From: Chitinophaga pinensis
Lineage (GTDB): Bacteria > Bacteroidota > Bacteroidia > Chitinophagales > Chitinophagaceae
Reading direction: 5' to 3'
NCBI GenBank assembly: GCA_945878115.1
Contig: CAMDVD010000005.1
Coordinates: forward strand, 33,789 to 97,788
Length of the DNA: 64,000 bases
In this document: positions 25,270-35,462 of the stretch, piece after piece
Layout of the letters: every line of letters starts with the position of its first letter
Position numbering within the stretch: position 1 is the stretch's first letter
Notes under the pieces: model-generated
Database searches by the model: none
Told to the model about the DNA's origin: nothing
What the model saw: the letters and a program-made list of their open reading frames with translations, nothing else
Position numbers and translations under genes: made by a program

Positions 25270-25359
25270 CTGAGCGCAGCCGAAGTATGGATACTGAGCG
25301 CAGTCGATGTAACCTGTTATAAATACAAATGACACGGGTTGCAAACCCGCGCCAGCCAA
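25270..25359 (+). repeat. Dispersed repeat flanking the toxin-antitoxin pair, left copy
   Basis: CTGAGCGCAGCCGAAGTAT (25270-25288) and a 29-bp block with the palindrome CGGGTTGCAAACCCG (25331-25359) are both repeated exactly at 26256-26330, with a different spacer. The GAGCGCAG-CGAAG word is a known type of intergenic repeat in Bacteroidota. Confidence 0.75.
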
Positions 25360-25391
25360 TATCTGTAGAATATGCATCAATATTTACTTGC

Positions 25392-25703
25392 CTATGTAAT
25401 GACAAGTTTTTGATTCAGTAGTTCTATATTGAAATTCACCTTAGCGTTTAATGCTCTAAAGACTTTTAGTATCGTATCGAAGCGAGCGTCAGTCAATGAG
25501 TTCTCAATTTTTGAAATCTGTGCTTTCTTAACACCTATCATTTGGCCAAGTTGTTCTTGGGTTAAGTTGCGTTCTTTTCTGATTTCTTTAATAGTTTGTC
25601 CTAACAAATCAAGTCGCAATTCATTTTCAAAAGCATCTCGTTTTGGAGTCCCTTTCTTTCCAATGTGCTTGTCCGTCATTTCTTCTAATGTGTATGTCTT
25701 CAT
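25392..25703 (-). CDS. HigA-type antitoxin, XRE family
   Basis: A 103-residue protein with a central helix-turn-helix (LGQTIKEIRKERNLTQEQLG, then VKKAQISKIENS), the layout of HigA antitoxins that bind both toxin and operator. It is downstream of the toxin frame and overlaps it by four bases (ATGA), the gene order toxin-antitoxin typical of higBA. The antitoxin frame is intact although the toxin is broken. It would still be able to repress the shared promoter. Confidence 0.85.
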   Translation of the reverse strand: MKTYTLEEMTDKHIGKKGTPKRDAFENELRLDLLGQTIKEIRKERNLTQEQLGQMIGVKKAQISKIENSLTDARFDTILKVFRALNAKVNFNIELLNQKLVIT

Positions 25704-26047
25704 TTTAATTTCTTTTTATCGTTAAAATAATGGGTTCTTATTTTTTCTGTTTTCTCTATTTCTTTGCTTGGCGTTTTTTCCGTCTTCTTAATTATGCCAT
25801 GTGTTGAAACCACTACTGTGTTTGTATTATCTTCCTTGTCCCAAAAGGAAAAAAGTCGGTAATGTGATTTATTAAATAAAGTTCTAAATTCCCAAATTTC
25901 ATCTTGGAGTTTTTTGAATAATTCGTTGTCATTCTTTTGTGCTGCTTTCCAAAGATTGTAATAGATTTTTTCTCATGGCTTGTCCTCTAATTTGTCTAAA
26001 AATTCTTTAGCTTCTTCTAAAAATATCACCTTAAATCTTTGACTCAT
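25700..26047 (-). pseudogene. HigB/RelE-type toxin gene with one in-frame stop
   Basis: The 116-codon frame begins MSQRFKVIFLEEAKEFLDKL and, after codon 25, continues as KIYYNLWKAAQKNDNELFKK, then FRTLFNKSHYRLFSFWDKE and VSTHGIIKKTEKTP. This is the phage-derived Gp49/HigB-like toxin pattern, with the E-F-R and H-G-x-x-K-K-T parts of the RNase core. Codon 25 is TGA at 25973-25975, where relatives usually have Arg (a CGA to TGA change would do it). No suitable restart codon follows. All remaining sequence is well kept, so the loss looks recent. Confidence 0.85.
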
Positions 26048-26473
26048 AATATAATGTTAGTGGTTTTCGTCAAAAGTAATAGTTTCCTGTTTAAGAAACT
26101 AAATTTGTTACTAAAAATTGTATTGATTATTCAAGATTTCATACATTGAAATTATTTTTCATTTCTCAAAGGCAATGTGCGATTCTTATTTTCTATTAGA
26201 ATTTGAAATAGGAATGACAGAATCATACTAATCATTTCATCAAAAAAAACCTGTACTGAGCGCAGCCGAAGTATCATAGTTCAGACAATATGTGTGAAGA
26301 GGACACGGGTTGCAAACCCGCGCCAGCCAAGGCCAGCCAACATGTTTAGAACATACAAGCACATGTATCGCAAATCTATATTACTTTATTTCTGGAACTA
26401 GACCTATTTTATAGGAGTTGGTTTCAGTAAAGTGATTTATGTAATAGAGTTTTGTTATGAATTACCATTCCCC
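26048..26473. other. Spacer with the right flanking repeat
   Basis: This 426-base stretch is AT-rich and contains the repeat copy at 26256-26330. I see no other gene, RNA or terminator with a convincing stem. Confidence 0.4.
26256..26330 (+). repeat. Dispersed repeat flanking the toxin-antitoxin pair, right copy
   Basis: It has the same 19-bp and 29-bp blocks as 25270-25359, in direct orientation and about 985 bases away, with an extra tandem GGCCAGCCAA at its end. Confidence 0.75.
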
Positions 26474-29308
26474 CTAATTCACTCTATTCCCATCCGCATC
26501 CAATTCCACAACATTATAACCCATCTTTTTCAAACCTGGCATTATTTTGTCTTTGTCGCCAGCAAGTACAATATTCATTTTGTTGATATCTATCCATTTT
26601 TTAGCCAGAGCATTTATTTCAGCTTCTGTCATGTCTTTTAATATTTTGTTTTGTTCGTCAACGAAATTTGCTTTCAAATTATGTTGTAAAATATTACCTA
26701 AGAATTCTGCTTTCTGAAATCCAGTTTCGTATTTACGCGCATCACTTTGTCCAATAGCACTCTTTAAAAATACTAATTCATCTTTGGCAATACCTGTCGC
26801 ATTATACTTTTTTGCTTCCTTTACTACTTCCATCAAAGCACTATCTGTTACTGGTGATTTAATGCCCGAAGAGAATCCAAATGAACCTGTGTAATCATTG
26901 CCACTGAATCCAGAACGTGCGCCATAAGTCCAGCCTTTGTCTTCACGCAAATTCAAATTGACACGACTATTAAACGCACCGCCAAATGTATAATTCATTA
27001 ATCCCACTCGATAATATTCGCCTGTTGCATCGTATTTTAAATCGGTTACATAACCAATTCTAAATTCAGTTTGAGCCGCTTTTGGAATATTGACAATGTA
27101 AATGGTGTTCGCATCTGCACCGCTTTTAGCTGCTGCTAATTTCGGCAATGCCACTGCTTGATTTGGTAATTTTTTCAAGCGATTCATGATCTCTTTTGTA
27201 TCAGCATCTGTGATATCGCCAACCACAACGATGCGCATATCTTGACGACTCATACAATTTTTAGAATAATTTTCGATGTCTGCTAATTGTATCGCTTTTA
27301 CCGTTGCTTCTGTTCCATTACTTGGAATGCCCAATAAACAATCGGAGCCATAATTAATTTTTGCATTCGCAATATTTGCAACATTCACAGCACGAGTTCG
27401 CGCATTTTTAATTCCTTCTATCGTTTGGTTTTTGATTCTATCGAATACATCTTCTTTAAAACGAGGTTCTAATAATCTCTCTTCCAAAATATCCAATGTG
27501 GCTTGGAGATTCTTTTTTAAACAACGAACGGTAACCATTGTTTGATCTAAATCTGTTCCAAAAGAAATACTACTACCTAATTTGTCCAACATAACACCGA
27601 TCTCTTCTGAGCTGTGTATCTTTGTATCTTCATCCATCATTTTTGCAAATAGGGTAGCAACGCCAGCTTTTGATAAATCATTTTGTTCTACTAATCTTCC
27701 GCCTTGTAAGCCAATAGAAATAACCACTGTAGGTATTTCATCGTTTACAGTAGAAATCATTTTCATGCCATCTTTTTCTAATTTTTTGAAAGAAGGTACT
27801 TTTATACTTGGGTTAGGCCCTGCAGCTGGTTGTTTACTTCTGTCGAAATGATCTGATGCTTTGGTATACTTCAAATTGTCATATCCGTAATCTGGTGCAG
27901 TGTATCCATTTTTATAAACAGTATAATTATCGGCTGCGGCTTTCAATGAATCAGTGCCTTTAGTCAATACACTCAATATCACCATTGGTTTATCTTTCAA
28001 ATATTTATTATAGGCATCTACAACATCATTCTTGGTAAGGCGGTTTAATCGGTCCAATTGATTTTTTATATCATTCGGACTTCCTGTATACGTTTGTGAA
28101 GCAGCCAATTGAGAAACCTTGCCACTTACGCTTTCTAAGCCGTAAACTAGTCTGGCTTCTTGCGACAATTTGAATTTAATAATATCATCATCTGTTACTC
28201 TTCTTTCGATAAAATCTTTAATTGCTGCTCTAACTTCTTTTTCCATTTTGTCTAAAGAAGTGCCAGCTTTAGGCATAATGCTAAATTGAAATGTGCCTGC
28301 TAATTCATCGGTTGAATGAAATGCATTTGCACTTAAAGCCTTTTGTGTTTTCACTAATTTTTGATATAAAATAGAAGAGTTATCTCCGCCAATAATTTCA
28401 GCCAAACAATCTAATGCCGTTTCATCTTTATCGAATTGTGGAACAGTAGGCAAGGCGCAAACCAACATCGGTAATTTGGCGTAACCATCTACCATGCTTG
28501 CATATCTATCTTCTTGAAAAGTAACCAATGGCAATACTGTTTTTTCAACATTCGGGCACTTAGGAATAGAGCCAAAATATTTTTCTACCAACTGTACAAC
28601 CTCTTGTACTTTTACATCTCCACCTACAGTCACCACTGCATTATTTGGTCCATACCAACGTAGAAAAAAATGTTTCAAATCTTCCACATTCACTCTGTCT
28701 AAATCTTCCACATAGCCAATGGTTAGCCAAGAATAAGGATGACCATAAGGGTACAAATTTTTGGACAATGTCTCTTGAACCAAGCCATAGGGGCGGTTGT
28801 CATAATTTTGACCTCGTTCGTTTTTTACAGTAGCACGTTGCACCTCAAACTTTTTTTGCGTTACGGCATCCATCAAAAATCCCATGCGATCAGATTCAAG
28901 CCAAAGCATTTTTTCTAATTGATTGCTTGGCACAGTTTCAAAATAATTCGTTCTGTCTTTATTGGTACTGCCATTCAAGGTGCCACCAGATTCTGTAATG
29001 ATTTTAAAATGTTGTTCATCTGCAACATGGTCGCTACCTTGAAACATCATGTGTTCAAAAAAATGTGCGAAACCAGATTTCCCAATTTCTTCACGTGCCG
29101 AACCTACATGGTAAGTAACATCTACATGCACTATTGGATCGCTATGGTCTTCATGCACAATTAATGTAAGTCCATTAGGCAATACATATTTTTCATAAGG
29201 GATAACAATTTCGTTGCCTGATTTGGTTACCTTCTCTATTAATTTGGTTTGTGCGTATACACTGATATGGACAGCTAGAGCCAATATGCCGCATGTGATT
29301 TTTTTCAT
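26474..29308 (-). CDS. M16-family zinc metallopeptidase (insulinase/pitrilysin type)
   Basis: A 944-residue exported protease. A signal peptide (ILALAVHISVYAQ) precedes two M16 halves. The N-terminal half has the inverted zinc motif H-F-F-E-H at residues 82-86 and the distal glutamate in VKNERGQ near residue 164. The second half (from about residue 510) lacks the motif, as expected for the inactive partner domain that forms the clamshell. It would degrade peptides in the periplasm. It is a single-gene unit on the minus strand, separated from the GH92 gene by 265 bases. Confidence 0.95.
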   Translation of the reverse strand: MKKITCGILALAVHISVYAQTKLIEKVTKSGNEIVIPYEKYVLPNGLTLIVHEDHSDPIVHVDVTYHVGSAREEIGKSGFAHFFEHMMFQGSDHVADEQHFKIITESGGTLNGSTNKDRTNYFETVPSNQLEKMLWLESDRMGFLMDAVTQKKFEVQRATVKNERGQNYDNRPYGLVQETLSKNLYPYGHPYSWLTIGYVEDLDRVNVEDLKHFFLRWYGPNNAVVTVGGDVKVQEVVQLVEKYFGSIPKCPNVEKTVLPLVTFQEDRYASMVDGYAKLPMLVCALPTVPQFDKDETALDCLAEIIGGDNSSILYQKLVKTQKALSANAFHSTDELAGTFQFSIMPKAGTSLDKMEKEVRAAIKDFIERRVTDDDIIKFKLSQEARLVYGLESVSGKVSQLAASQTYTGSPNDIKNQLDRLNRLTKNDVVDAYNKYLKDKPMVILSVLTKGTDSLKAAADNYTVYKNGYTAPDYGYDNLKYTKASDHFDRSKQPAAGPNPSIKVPSFKKLEKDGMKMISTVNDEIPTVVISIGLQGGRLVEQNDLSKAGVATLFAKMMDEDTKIHSSEEIGVMLDKLGSSISFGTDLDQTMVTVRCLKKNLQATLDILEERLLEPRFKEDVFDRIKNQTIEGIKNARTRAVNVANIANAKINYGSDCLLGIPSNGTEATVKAIQLADIENYSKNCMSRQDMRIVVVGDITDADTKEIMNRLKKLPNQAVALPKLAAAKSGADANTIYIVNIPKAAQTEFRIGYVTDLKYDATGEYYRVGLMNYTFGGAFNSRVNLNLREDKGWTYGARSGFSGNDYTGSFGFSSGIKSPVTDSALMEVVKEAKKYNATGIAKDELVFLKSAIGQSDARKYETGFQKAEFLGNILQHNLKANFVDEQNKILKDMTEAEINALAKKWIDINKMNIVLAGDKDKIMPGLKKMGYNVVELDADGNRVN

Positions 29309-29573
29309 CTTTTGTTTTTTGTGGCACTAAAGTAATATACTAATTCGATATTCGGAAAGAACTACAAACCATGTATAGTTAGTGCAGAGACAACTAGAGT
29401 GATACATTTTTAAAATAGGTAAGAAAAAAGGCTAACCCAAAAATGTAAGGAGGGCATTTTATAATAAGCAAACTTATTATGTATTTAAAAACTTAAAAGG
29501 TTTAGTATGGTAGTAACTCGCCGAGTAATAGCTTTAGTTTTATTTTATACAGAAGAAGATTAGTAGAGAGACT

Positions 29574-31904
29574 TTATCTTTTCGATTCTACAAATAATTT
29601 TTTATTCGGTGTGTCGCGCATAATGAATTGAAGTTTGCCGCCTTGCATGATGACGTTATGTTGTAAAAAAGGGCGAGTAAGTGCTTTGCCATTTAAAAAG
29701 ATTTGATCGATATATACATTTTTTTCGTCCTGATTTTTCACTTCAATGTGAAAAGACTTTTCATTCTCTAGCTGTATAGAAGCGGATGTTACTAAAGGGC
29801 TTCCAATCGCATATTCATCAGACCCTGGCGCAACGGGATAAAAACCCAATGCACTAAAAATGTACCAAGCACTCATTTGTCCGCAGTCGTCATTGCCACC
29901 CAATCCGTCTGCGCTTGGATGATACATTTTGTTTAAAGTCAATCTTACTTTCTCTTGTGTTTTCCAAGGTTCATTTGTCCAATTGAATAGATAAATTATA
30001 TGATGAGATGGTTCATTGCCATGTACATAATTTCCGATGATACAATCTCTAGTGATGTCTTCTGTTTCTGCAAAATATTTATCTGGCAAATCATAAGTGA
30101 ACAAAGAATCGAGATGTTTTGCAAAACGTTTTTTGCCACCCATCATGTTAATCAAATCGTCAGGATTGTGTGGTACATACAAACTATAATTCCAAGCATT
30201 GCCTTCAATAAATCCAGCCTGATTAGTGCTCAATACATCGAATTCTTTTTTGAAAGTCCCATCATTTAATCGTGGTCTCATGTAAGCAATAGAGGAGTCG
30301 TATACATTTTTATAATTCTGCGAACGTTGGATAAACTCATCATAAATATCTTGATGATGAAGTTTCTTTGCAATCTGTGCGATACACCAATCATCATAAG
30401 CATATTCTAAAGTTTTTGATACCGAACTTCCGTTTTTGTCTTCTGGCACATAGCCCTTTTGCATGTAATATGCTAAGCCATCATACTGCTTATTCTTTGC
30501 AGTTTGGACACATGCTTCTAATGCATATTCTGTATCAAAATTCGCATTGTTTTTAATAATAGCATCTGCAATTACAGATACACTATGATACCCAATCATG
30601 CACCAATTCTCATTCGCGTAATGTGACCATACTGGCAACATGTGATGTACACTTTGTTTATAATGAGCCAACATAGAATTAATCATATCCACATTTCTCT
30701 TTGGTTGAATGATATTGTACAAAGGATGTAAAGCCCGGTAAGTATCCCATAAAGAAAAGGTGGTGTAATTTGTAAAATTTTCTGCTTGGTGAATATTTTG
30801 GTCTAAGCCACGATACTTTCCATCTACATCCATATAAATAGTTGGGCTTAAAGACGCATGATACAAGGCAGTATAAAAATTTATTTTTTCATCTAGTTTT
30901 TTTGTTTCGATGGTAATTTTTTGCAAAGTTTCATTCCATAATTTTTGTCCTTCTTCTTTCACTTGTTCAAAATTCCAATGTGGTATTTCGCTTTGCATAT
31001 TGAGCAAGGCACCTTCTGTGCTGACGGAAGATAGAGCAACTTTTAATTTTATTTGTTCCCCTTCTTTGGTGTCAAAATCGAAGTAAGCTCTTAGTTGCGA
31101 ACCAGCCATTTCTGGGAAATTTTTGCTTTGGTCAAACTTTCGCCAAAAGCCTTTGTACACTTCTTTTGGGGCAAAATTTTGGTAGCCATAATTCTTAATT
31201 TTTTTGGAAAATGAAATAGCGAAATACACGGTACGCGTTCTTGCCCAGCCATTTGTTTGTCGATACCCTGTGATGAGTGTATCATTCTCGACACGTATAC
31301 ATGTCCACACATTTTTATTGCCATAATTGTAAATGCCAGAAACAAGGTCAAGAATAATATGGGCATTATCTGATTTCGAAAATGTATATTGATGCATACC
31401 AACTCGAGTGCTTGTTGTCAGTTCTGCCAGTATCTGATGGTCGTCTAATTTTACTTTGTAATAGTTTGGTTCTGCAACTTCATTGTTATGCGAATAGGCT
31501 GAGCGAAAACCATTGTCAGGATGATTGGCTGTGCCTGGATTTAATTGTAGTTCACCAATGGTCGGCATGATTAATAAATCACCTAAATCGGAATGTCCTG
31601 TGCCACTAAAGTGTGTATGGCTAAAGCCGACTATAGTCTTGTCGGGGTATTGGTAACCAGCACAATATTTATACACGTCTGGATTGTATTTTCCATTTAC
31701 TTCATAAGCTAAAGTATCTGTATCTGGACTCAATTGTACCATGCCAAATGGTACAGTAGCACCGGGATAAGTATGCCCCATTTTTTCGGTGCCAATCAAT
31801 GGGTTTACATATTGAATAAGATTTGCTGTTTTTATATTTTGCGAAAAAGCAAAAGCAGAAACGAGAATCAATAAAATGGAGGATATTATTTTTGTAGGAG
31901 TCAT
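29574..31904 (-). CDS. GH92 family glycosyl hydrolase (alpha-mannosidase)
   Basis: A 776-residue exported enzyme with a signal peptide (ISSILLILVSAFAFS). The N-terminal beta-sandwich begins VNPLIGTEKMGHTYPGATVP, typical of GH92. The (alpha/alpha)6 domain holds FSLWDTYRALHPLYNI and GGNDDCGQMSAWYIFSALGF, which carry substrate and catalytic acid residues. GH92 enzymes are calcium-dependent exo-alpha-mannosidases, chiefly alpha-1,2. Here it would trim mannose from host or environmental glycoproteins in the periplasm. No SusC/D pair is next to it, so it is not in a standard polysaccharide utilization locus. Confidence 0.95.
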   Translation of the reverse strand: MTPTKIISSILLILVSAFAFSQNIKTANLIQYVNPLIGTEKMGHTYPGATVPFGMVQLSPDTDTLAYEVNGKYNPDVYKYCAGYQYPDKTIVGFSHTHFSGTGHSDLGDLLIMPTIGELQLNPGTANHPDNGFRSAYSHNNEVAEPNYYKVKLDDHQILAELTTSTRVGMHQYTFSKSDNAHIILDLVSGIYNYGNKNVWTCIRVENDTLITGYRQTNGWARTRTVYFAISFSKKIKNYGYQNFAPKEVYKGFWRKFDQSKNFPEMAGSQLRAYFDFDTKEGEQIKLKVALSSVSTEGALLNMQSEIPHWNFEQVKEEGQKLWNETLQKITIETKKLDEKINFYTALYHASLSPTIYMDVDGKYRGLDQNIHQAENFTNYTTFSLWDTYRALHPLYNIIQPKRNVDMINSMLAHYKQSVHHMLPVWSHYANENWCMIGYHSVSVIADAIIKNNANFDTEYALEACVQTAKNKQYDGLAYYMQKGYVPEDKNGSSVSKTLEYAYDDWCIAQIAKKLHHQDIYDEFIQRSQNYKNVYDSSIAYMRPRLNDGTFKKEFDVLSTNQAGFIEGNAWNYSLYVPHNPDDLINMMGGKKRFAKHLDSLFTYDLPDKYFAETEDITRDCIIGNYVHGNEPSHHIIYLFNWTNEPWKTQEKVRLTLNKMYHPSADGLGGNDDCGQMSAWYIFSALGFYPVAPGSDEYAIGSPLVTSASIQLENEKSFHIEVKNQDEKNVYIDQIFLNGKALTRPFLQHNVIMQGGKLQFIMRDTPNKKLFVESKR

Positions 31905-31960
31905 TTTATAAATCGTTGCGATGTGTTCTTTTTGTAAGTATACTTTATTAGGTATACTAT

Positions 31961-34579
31961 CTATTTATTAGAAACAAAATACATATCTATTTCTCCTTTT
32001 CCTTTCACATTTACTTTGCCCCTATGTTTACAAGTAAATTTGTCTTTCACCAAAGCGAAAGTTGAACCACTAATATTCACTTTTCCAGCTTCGCCATTGG
32101 ATTCTAATCGTGAGGCAGTATTTACGGTATCTCCCCAAATGTCATAAGCAAACTTTTTTATGCCAACGATGCCAGCGACTACTGGGCCACTATGAATGCC
32201 GATTCTAATTTCAAAAATGGCTTTTCCTTCTGCCGCTTTTTTTACTTTATGCTCTTGCATATATTGTTGAATTTCTAATGCTGCATTTACAACATCATAG
32301 GCATGCGTGCTATTTGCAGTAGGTAATCCGCCAGCTGCCATATATGCATCCCCAATAGTCTTAATTTTTTCAATACCATTCTTTTGCATGATGTTGTCAA
32401 ACATAGAAAAAATTTCATTAATCTCTCCCACAAGTTCTTTTGGAGAAAGCTTTTCTGATAGTTGCGTGAATTCTACAAAATCAGTAAATATTACAGTCAC
32501 TTCGTCAATTAGTTTGGCATCTGCACTTCCTTTTGTTTTCAATTCTTCTGCAATTTCAGCAGGTAGAATATTTAATAGCAATTGTTCGCTCCGATTTTTT
32601 TCTTTAATTATTCTATTTCGCTGTTTAAAAAATACAATAGCGAATAGACAAAAAACTGCTAAGCCACATAATAAACCATTGCGAATAAGTTTCTGTTTAT
32701 TGATTTCTTGTTTGGCTATTGTATCTTTATTTTTTTGTTCCGTTTTTAATATATTTTGCTTATTTGTGAATTCGATTTCAGCAGATTGTTGCTTTTGTTC
32801 ATATTTATTTTGAATTTGGGTTTGTTTTAATTCTTCCTCAAACCTTAATTGTTGTCTTTCTTTCTCAGTCTTAGCTGCAGCCTGTTTTTTGTTATATTCA
32901 TAGGTAACGGTTTTAAGTTCTAATTCCTTTTGAAAATAAAGTTCTCGTTTCGTATTTTTAAATTGTAGAGAATCTTGTTTTCGCGCAAAGGCTTCATTTG
33001 CCAAAGCATCTTGTTTTTCTTTTTCAGCTGCGGACAAAGCTTCCTTTTTGTCAAATTCAAATTGCATTTGTTCTCTTATTGCTTGCGTTGCATTTTCATG
33101 GTTATTGATACTGTCGCGGTAAATAATGGACAATCTATAATGCTGAAGCGCTTCATCATATTTACCTTCAGCACTATCCAGAGAAGAGAGATAGGTATAA
33201 ATGGATTGAATAAAGTCAATATTATTTATTTCTTGAGCAAGTAATAATCCTTGACTAAGATAGGTGCGTGCTTCTGGATACTTCTTCTCTATTCTAAGCA
33301 TATTGCCAATATTCAATTTGGATGCTGCAATGCCGTATTTATTATCTATCTCTTCATATAATTTTAAAGAATAATATAGATTCTTGAATGCTTCGTCATA
33401 ATTATCTTGTTTTCGATAGAGTTCGCCTATGTTGTTATAGCAAGCAGCAATTCCGTTTTTGTATTCTATTTTTTTGCTTATTTCTAGAGCTTTATTAAAA
33501 TTAATTAATGCCTCCTGATATTTTTTCGCGTTACTATAGAGTAAACCAATATTGTTATAAGCTTCACTCAAAGATTCTTCATTTCCTAGCTCTTTTCTTA
33601 AATTACGTGAGGTCTCATAACATTTTAATGCCTCATTGAAATTTCCTATTGATTGATAGACCGATCCTAAATCGGTATGGAGATTAGCCTTAAATTTATT
33701 AGCTAATGGGCCTTCAAGTTTTTCAGTAATTTTTAATGCGTCTAAAAAATATTTTAAAGCCTCTGTATAATTATATTGACTTAAATAAATATTACCAATA
33801 CCTCTGTATTCGTAAGCAATCTCTAAATTATTCCCTATTTCAATCTTTAAATTTAGTGCTATGCGATGGTACTTTAATGCAGCTGGGTAATTTAATGAAT
33901 ATCCATAATTGATTCCAATATTGTAGTTTTCATCTGCTATTCCAATTTTATTCCCTAATTCTTCTTTTATCTTTAAGGCCGCAAAATGATATTTTAATGC
34001 CTCATTAAAGTCCCCTTGTTTTGTTTTTACTAATCCTAAATTATGATATGCGTCGGCCACACCTAATGGATTGCCATTTTCCTTACATAATTTTTCAACA
34101 CATAAATAATTTTTAATAGATTCAGTATATTTATTTTGGTTGCTGTAAATTATTCCTATATTGTTATAGGTTTTGAGAAGACCTGGTACATCATTTATCC
34201 TTAATCTTATTGCCAATGCTTGCTCATACAGTTGCAATGCAGAAGTAAAATCATTCGTTAAAAATGTTGCATATCCTTTTACATTATATCCATTTCCGAG
34301 ACCTTTTTCGTATCCAATTTTCTTTGCAAGTGCTATGCACTGATTTGCATAGTCTATCGATTGGATAGGATCTGTGTTGTACCAAACTTTTGAAATCGCA
34401 AATAATATATCACATTTGTTGACGTCTTCTGTAGAGTTTGAGAGAACAGTTGTTAGGGAGTCAATTATTTTTTGATTTTGTGAAGGAGATTGTATCGGAA
34501 TCGTCAAAAAAAATACAAGTGTAAGAATTAGAATTAAACAATAATTAGATTGTAGGTATAAGTGCAAAAATGATTTCAT
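31961..34579 (-). CDS. TPR-containing class III adenylate/guanylate cyclase
   Basis: An 872-residue protein. An N-terminal hydrophobic signal or anchor is followed by about ten TPR units (residues 60-490), a coiled-coil stretch rich in Lys, Glu and Gln (about 500-630), one transmembrane helix (LLCGLAVFCLFAIVFF) and a C-terminal class III cyclase domain. The cyclase has both metal Asp residues (IFTDFVEFTQ and IGDAYMAAGG), the substrate Lys in IKTIGDAY, Asp in FAYDIWGDTVN and the N-T-A-S-R transition-state residues. These match adenylate cyclase specificity. The periplasmic TPRs would sense a partner and the cytoplasmic domain would make cAMP. Confidence 0.93.
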   Translation of the reverse strand: MKSFLHLYLQSNYCLILILTLVFFLTIPIQSPSQNQKIIDSLTTVLSNSTEDVNKCDILFAISKVWYNTDPIQSIDYANQCIALAKKIGYEKGLGNGYNVKGYATFLTNDFTSALQLYEQALAIRLRINDVPGLLKTYNNIGIIYSNQNKYTESIKNYLCVEKLCKENGNPLGVADAYHNLGLVKTKQGDFNEALKYHFAALKIKEELGNKIGIADENYNIGINYGYSLNYPAALKYHRIALNLKIEIGNNLEIAYEYRGIGNIYLSQYNYTEALKYFLDALKITEKLEGPLANKFKANLHTDLGSVYQSIGNFNEALKCYETSRNLRKELGNEESLSEAYNNIGLLYSNAKKYQEALINFNKALEISKKIEYKNGIAACYNNIGELYRKQDNYDEAFKNLYYSLKLYEEIDNKYGIAASKLNIGNMLRIEKKYPEARTYLSQGLLLAQEINNIDFIQSIYTYLSSLDSAEGKYDEALQHYRLSIIYRDSINNHENATQAIREQMQFEFDKKEALSAAEKEKQDALANEAFARKQDSLQFKNTKRELYFQKELELKTVTYEYNKKQAAAKTEKERQQLRFEEELKQTQIQNKYEQKQQSAEIEFTNKQNILKTEQKNKDTIAKQEINKQKLIRNGLLCGLAVFCLFAIVFFKQRNRIIKEKNRSEQLLLNILPAEIAEELKTKGSADAKLIDEVTVIFTDFVEFTQLSEKLSPKELVGEINEIFSMFDNIMQKNGIEKIKTIGDAYMAAGGLPTANSTHAYDVVNAALEIQQYMQEHKVKKAAEGKAIFEIRIGIHSGPVVAGIVGIKKFAYDIWGDTVNTASRLESNGEAGKVNISGSTFALVKDKFTCKHRGKVNVKGKGEIDMYFVSNK

Positions 34580-34706
34580 GAAGAATTAAATTGTTGAACA
34601 CAATATAGTATTGAAATGGTTATAATTCATTACTATGAATAAATCTCAGCCTGTTATGCAAAAAGAAAGGGCGTATTCAATAGGGTATTCAACTCAGCAA
34701 AAAAAA

Positions 34707-35264
34707 TTATCCCTTCTTTACATATTTAGTCAGAATCACTATAGTTTGGTCATTTATTTTTCCTTCAATTTGCTCATGATTATCCGACACTAATCTTATT
34801 CGTTTAACTATAGTGCCTTTGGCTGCAGTAAAACTGGTTCCTTTCACATTCAAGCCTTGTGTCAGAACTACAGTATCCCCATTTTCAAGTGTGCTTCCGA
34901 ATGCATCTTTATGTACATCGGATTGCACGTAAATACTCAATGCCCATTGAATAACGTTCTCATCTAGTTCCACAGAATCAATTACTTGACTTGCCCAATC
35001 CTCTTCTTTGCAAAGTTGTAATAATCGATAACTTAATGCTTTTACGCTTGGTTCTGGGCTCCAAATACTGCCTTCTAAACATCGCCAGTAATCGCCTTTT
35101 TCATTCTTCTCTATTGCACTTAAACATGTATCGCAAAGTGCAACTTGATTTTCAATTTGGTCATCATTTTTTGGGCTGAGAGTATACTCATTTGTCGCAG
35201 TTAAACTATTACATAGTTCACATAGACCTTGGTTGCGTTCACTCAAATGTTTATTTATGGACAT
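34707..35264 (-). CDS. PhnA-domain zinc-ribbon protein
   Basis: A 185-residue cytoplasmic protein. The N-terminus has a zinc-ribbon pair, CELC and CDTC, about 30 residues apart. The C-terminal 70 residues (NGDTVVLTQGLNVKGTS, GTIVKRIRLV, IVILTKYVKK) match the PhnA/YjdM domain. Despite the name, PhnA proteins have no proven role in phosphonate use, and function is uncertain. It is monocistronic. Confidence 0.85.
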   Translation of the reverse strand: MSINKHLSERNQGLCELCNSLTATNEYTLSPKNDDQIENQVALCDTCLSAIEKNEKGDYWRCLEGSIWSPEPSVKALSYRLLQLCKEEDWASQVIDSVELDENVIQWALSIYVQSDVHKDAFGSTLENGDTVVLTQGLNVKGTSFTAAKGTIVKRIRLVSDNHEQIEGKINDQTIVILTKYVKKG

Positions 35265-35462
35265 AGGATATTTTTAAGATTTTGCGAATGTACTATTTAT
35301 TAATTTGAAGAATAGGCATTTTTAGAAGCAAAGAGGATAAATTGATTTATAAAAAAATATTGAAAAATAAAATAAGGAGATTGCAACGTAGTATGATTTT
35401 ATAGTACTTTTGAAACTGTCACTAGAGACTCAGAAGACCCACAAAGCAAAAAATACGTTATC

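Noticed and set aside
29309..29573. Possible riboswitch or small RNA between the M16 and GH92 genes
   Set aside because: I found no strong stem or known consensus in these 265 bases.
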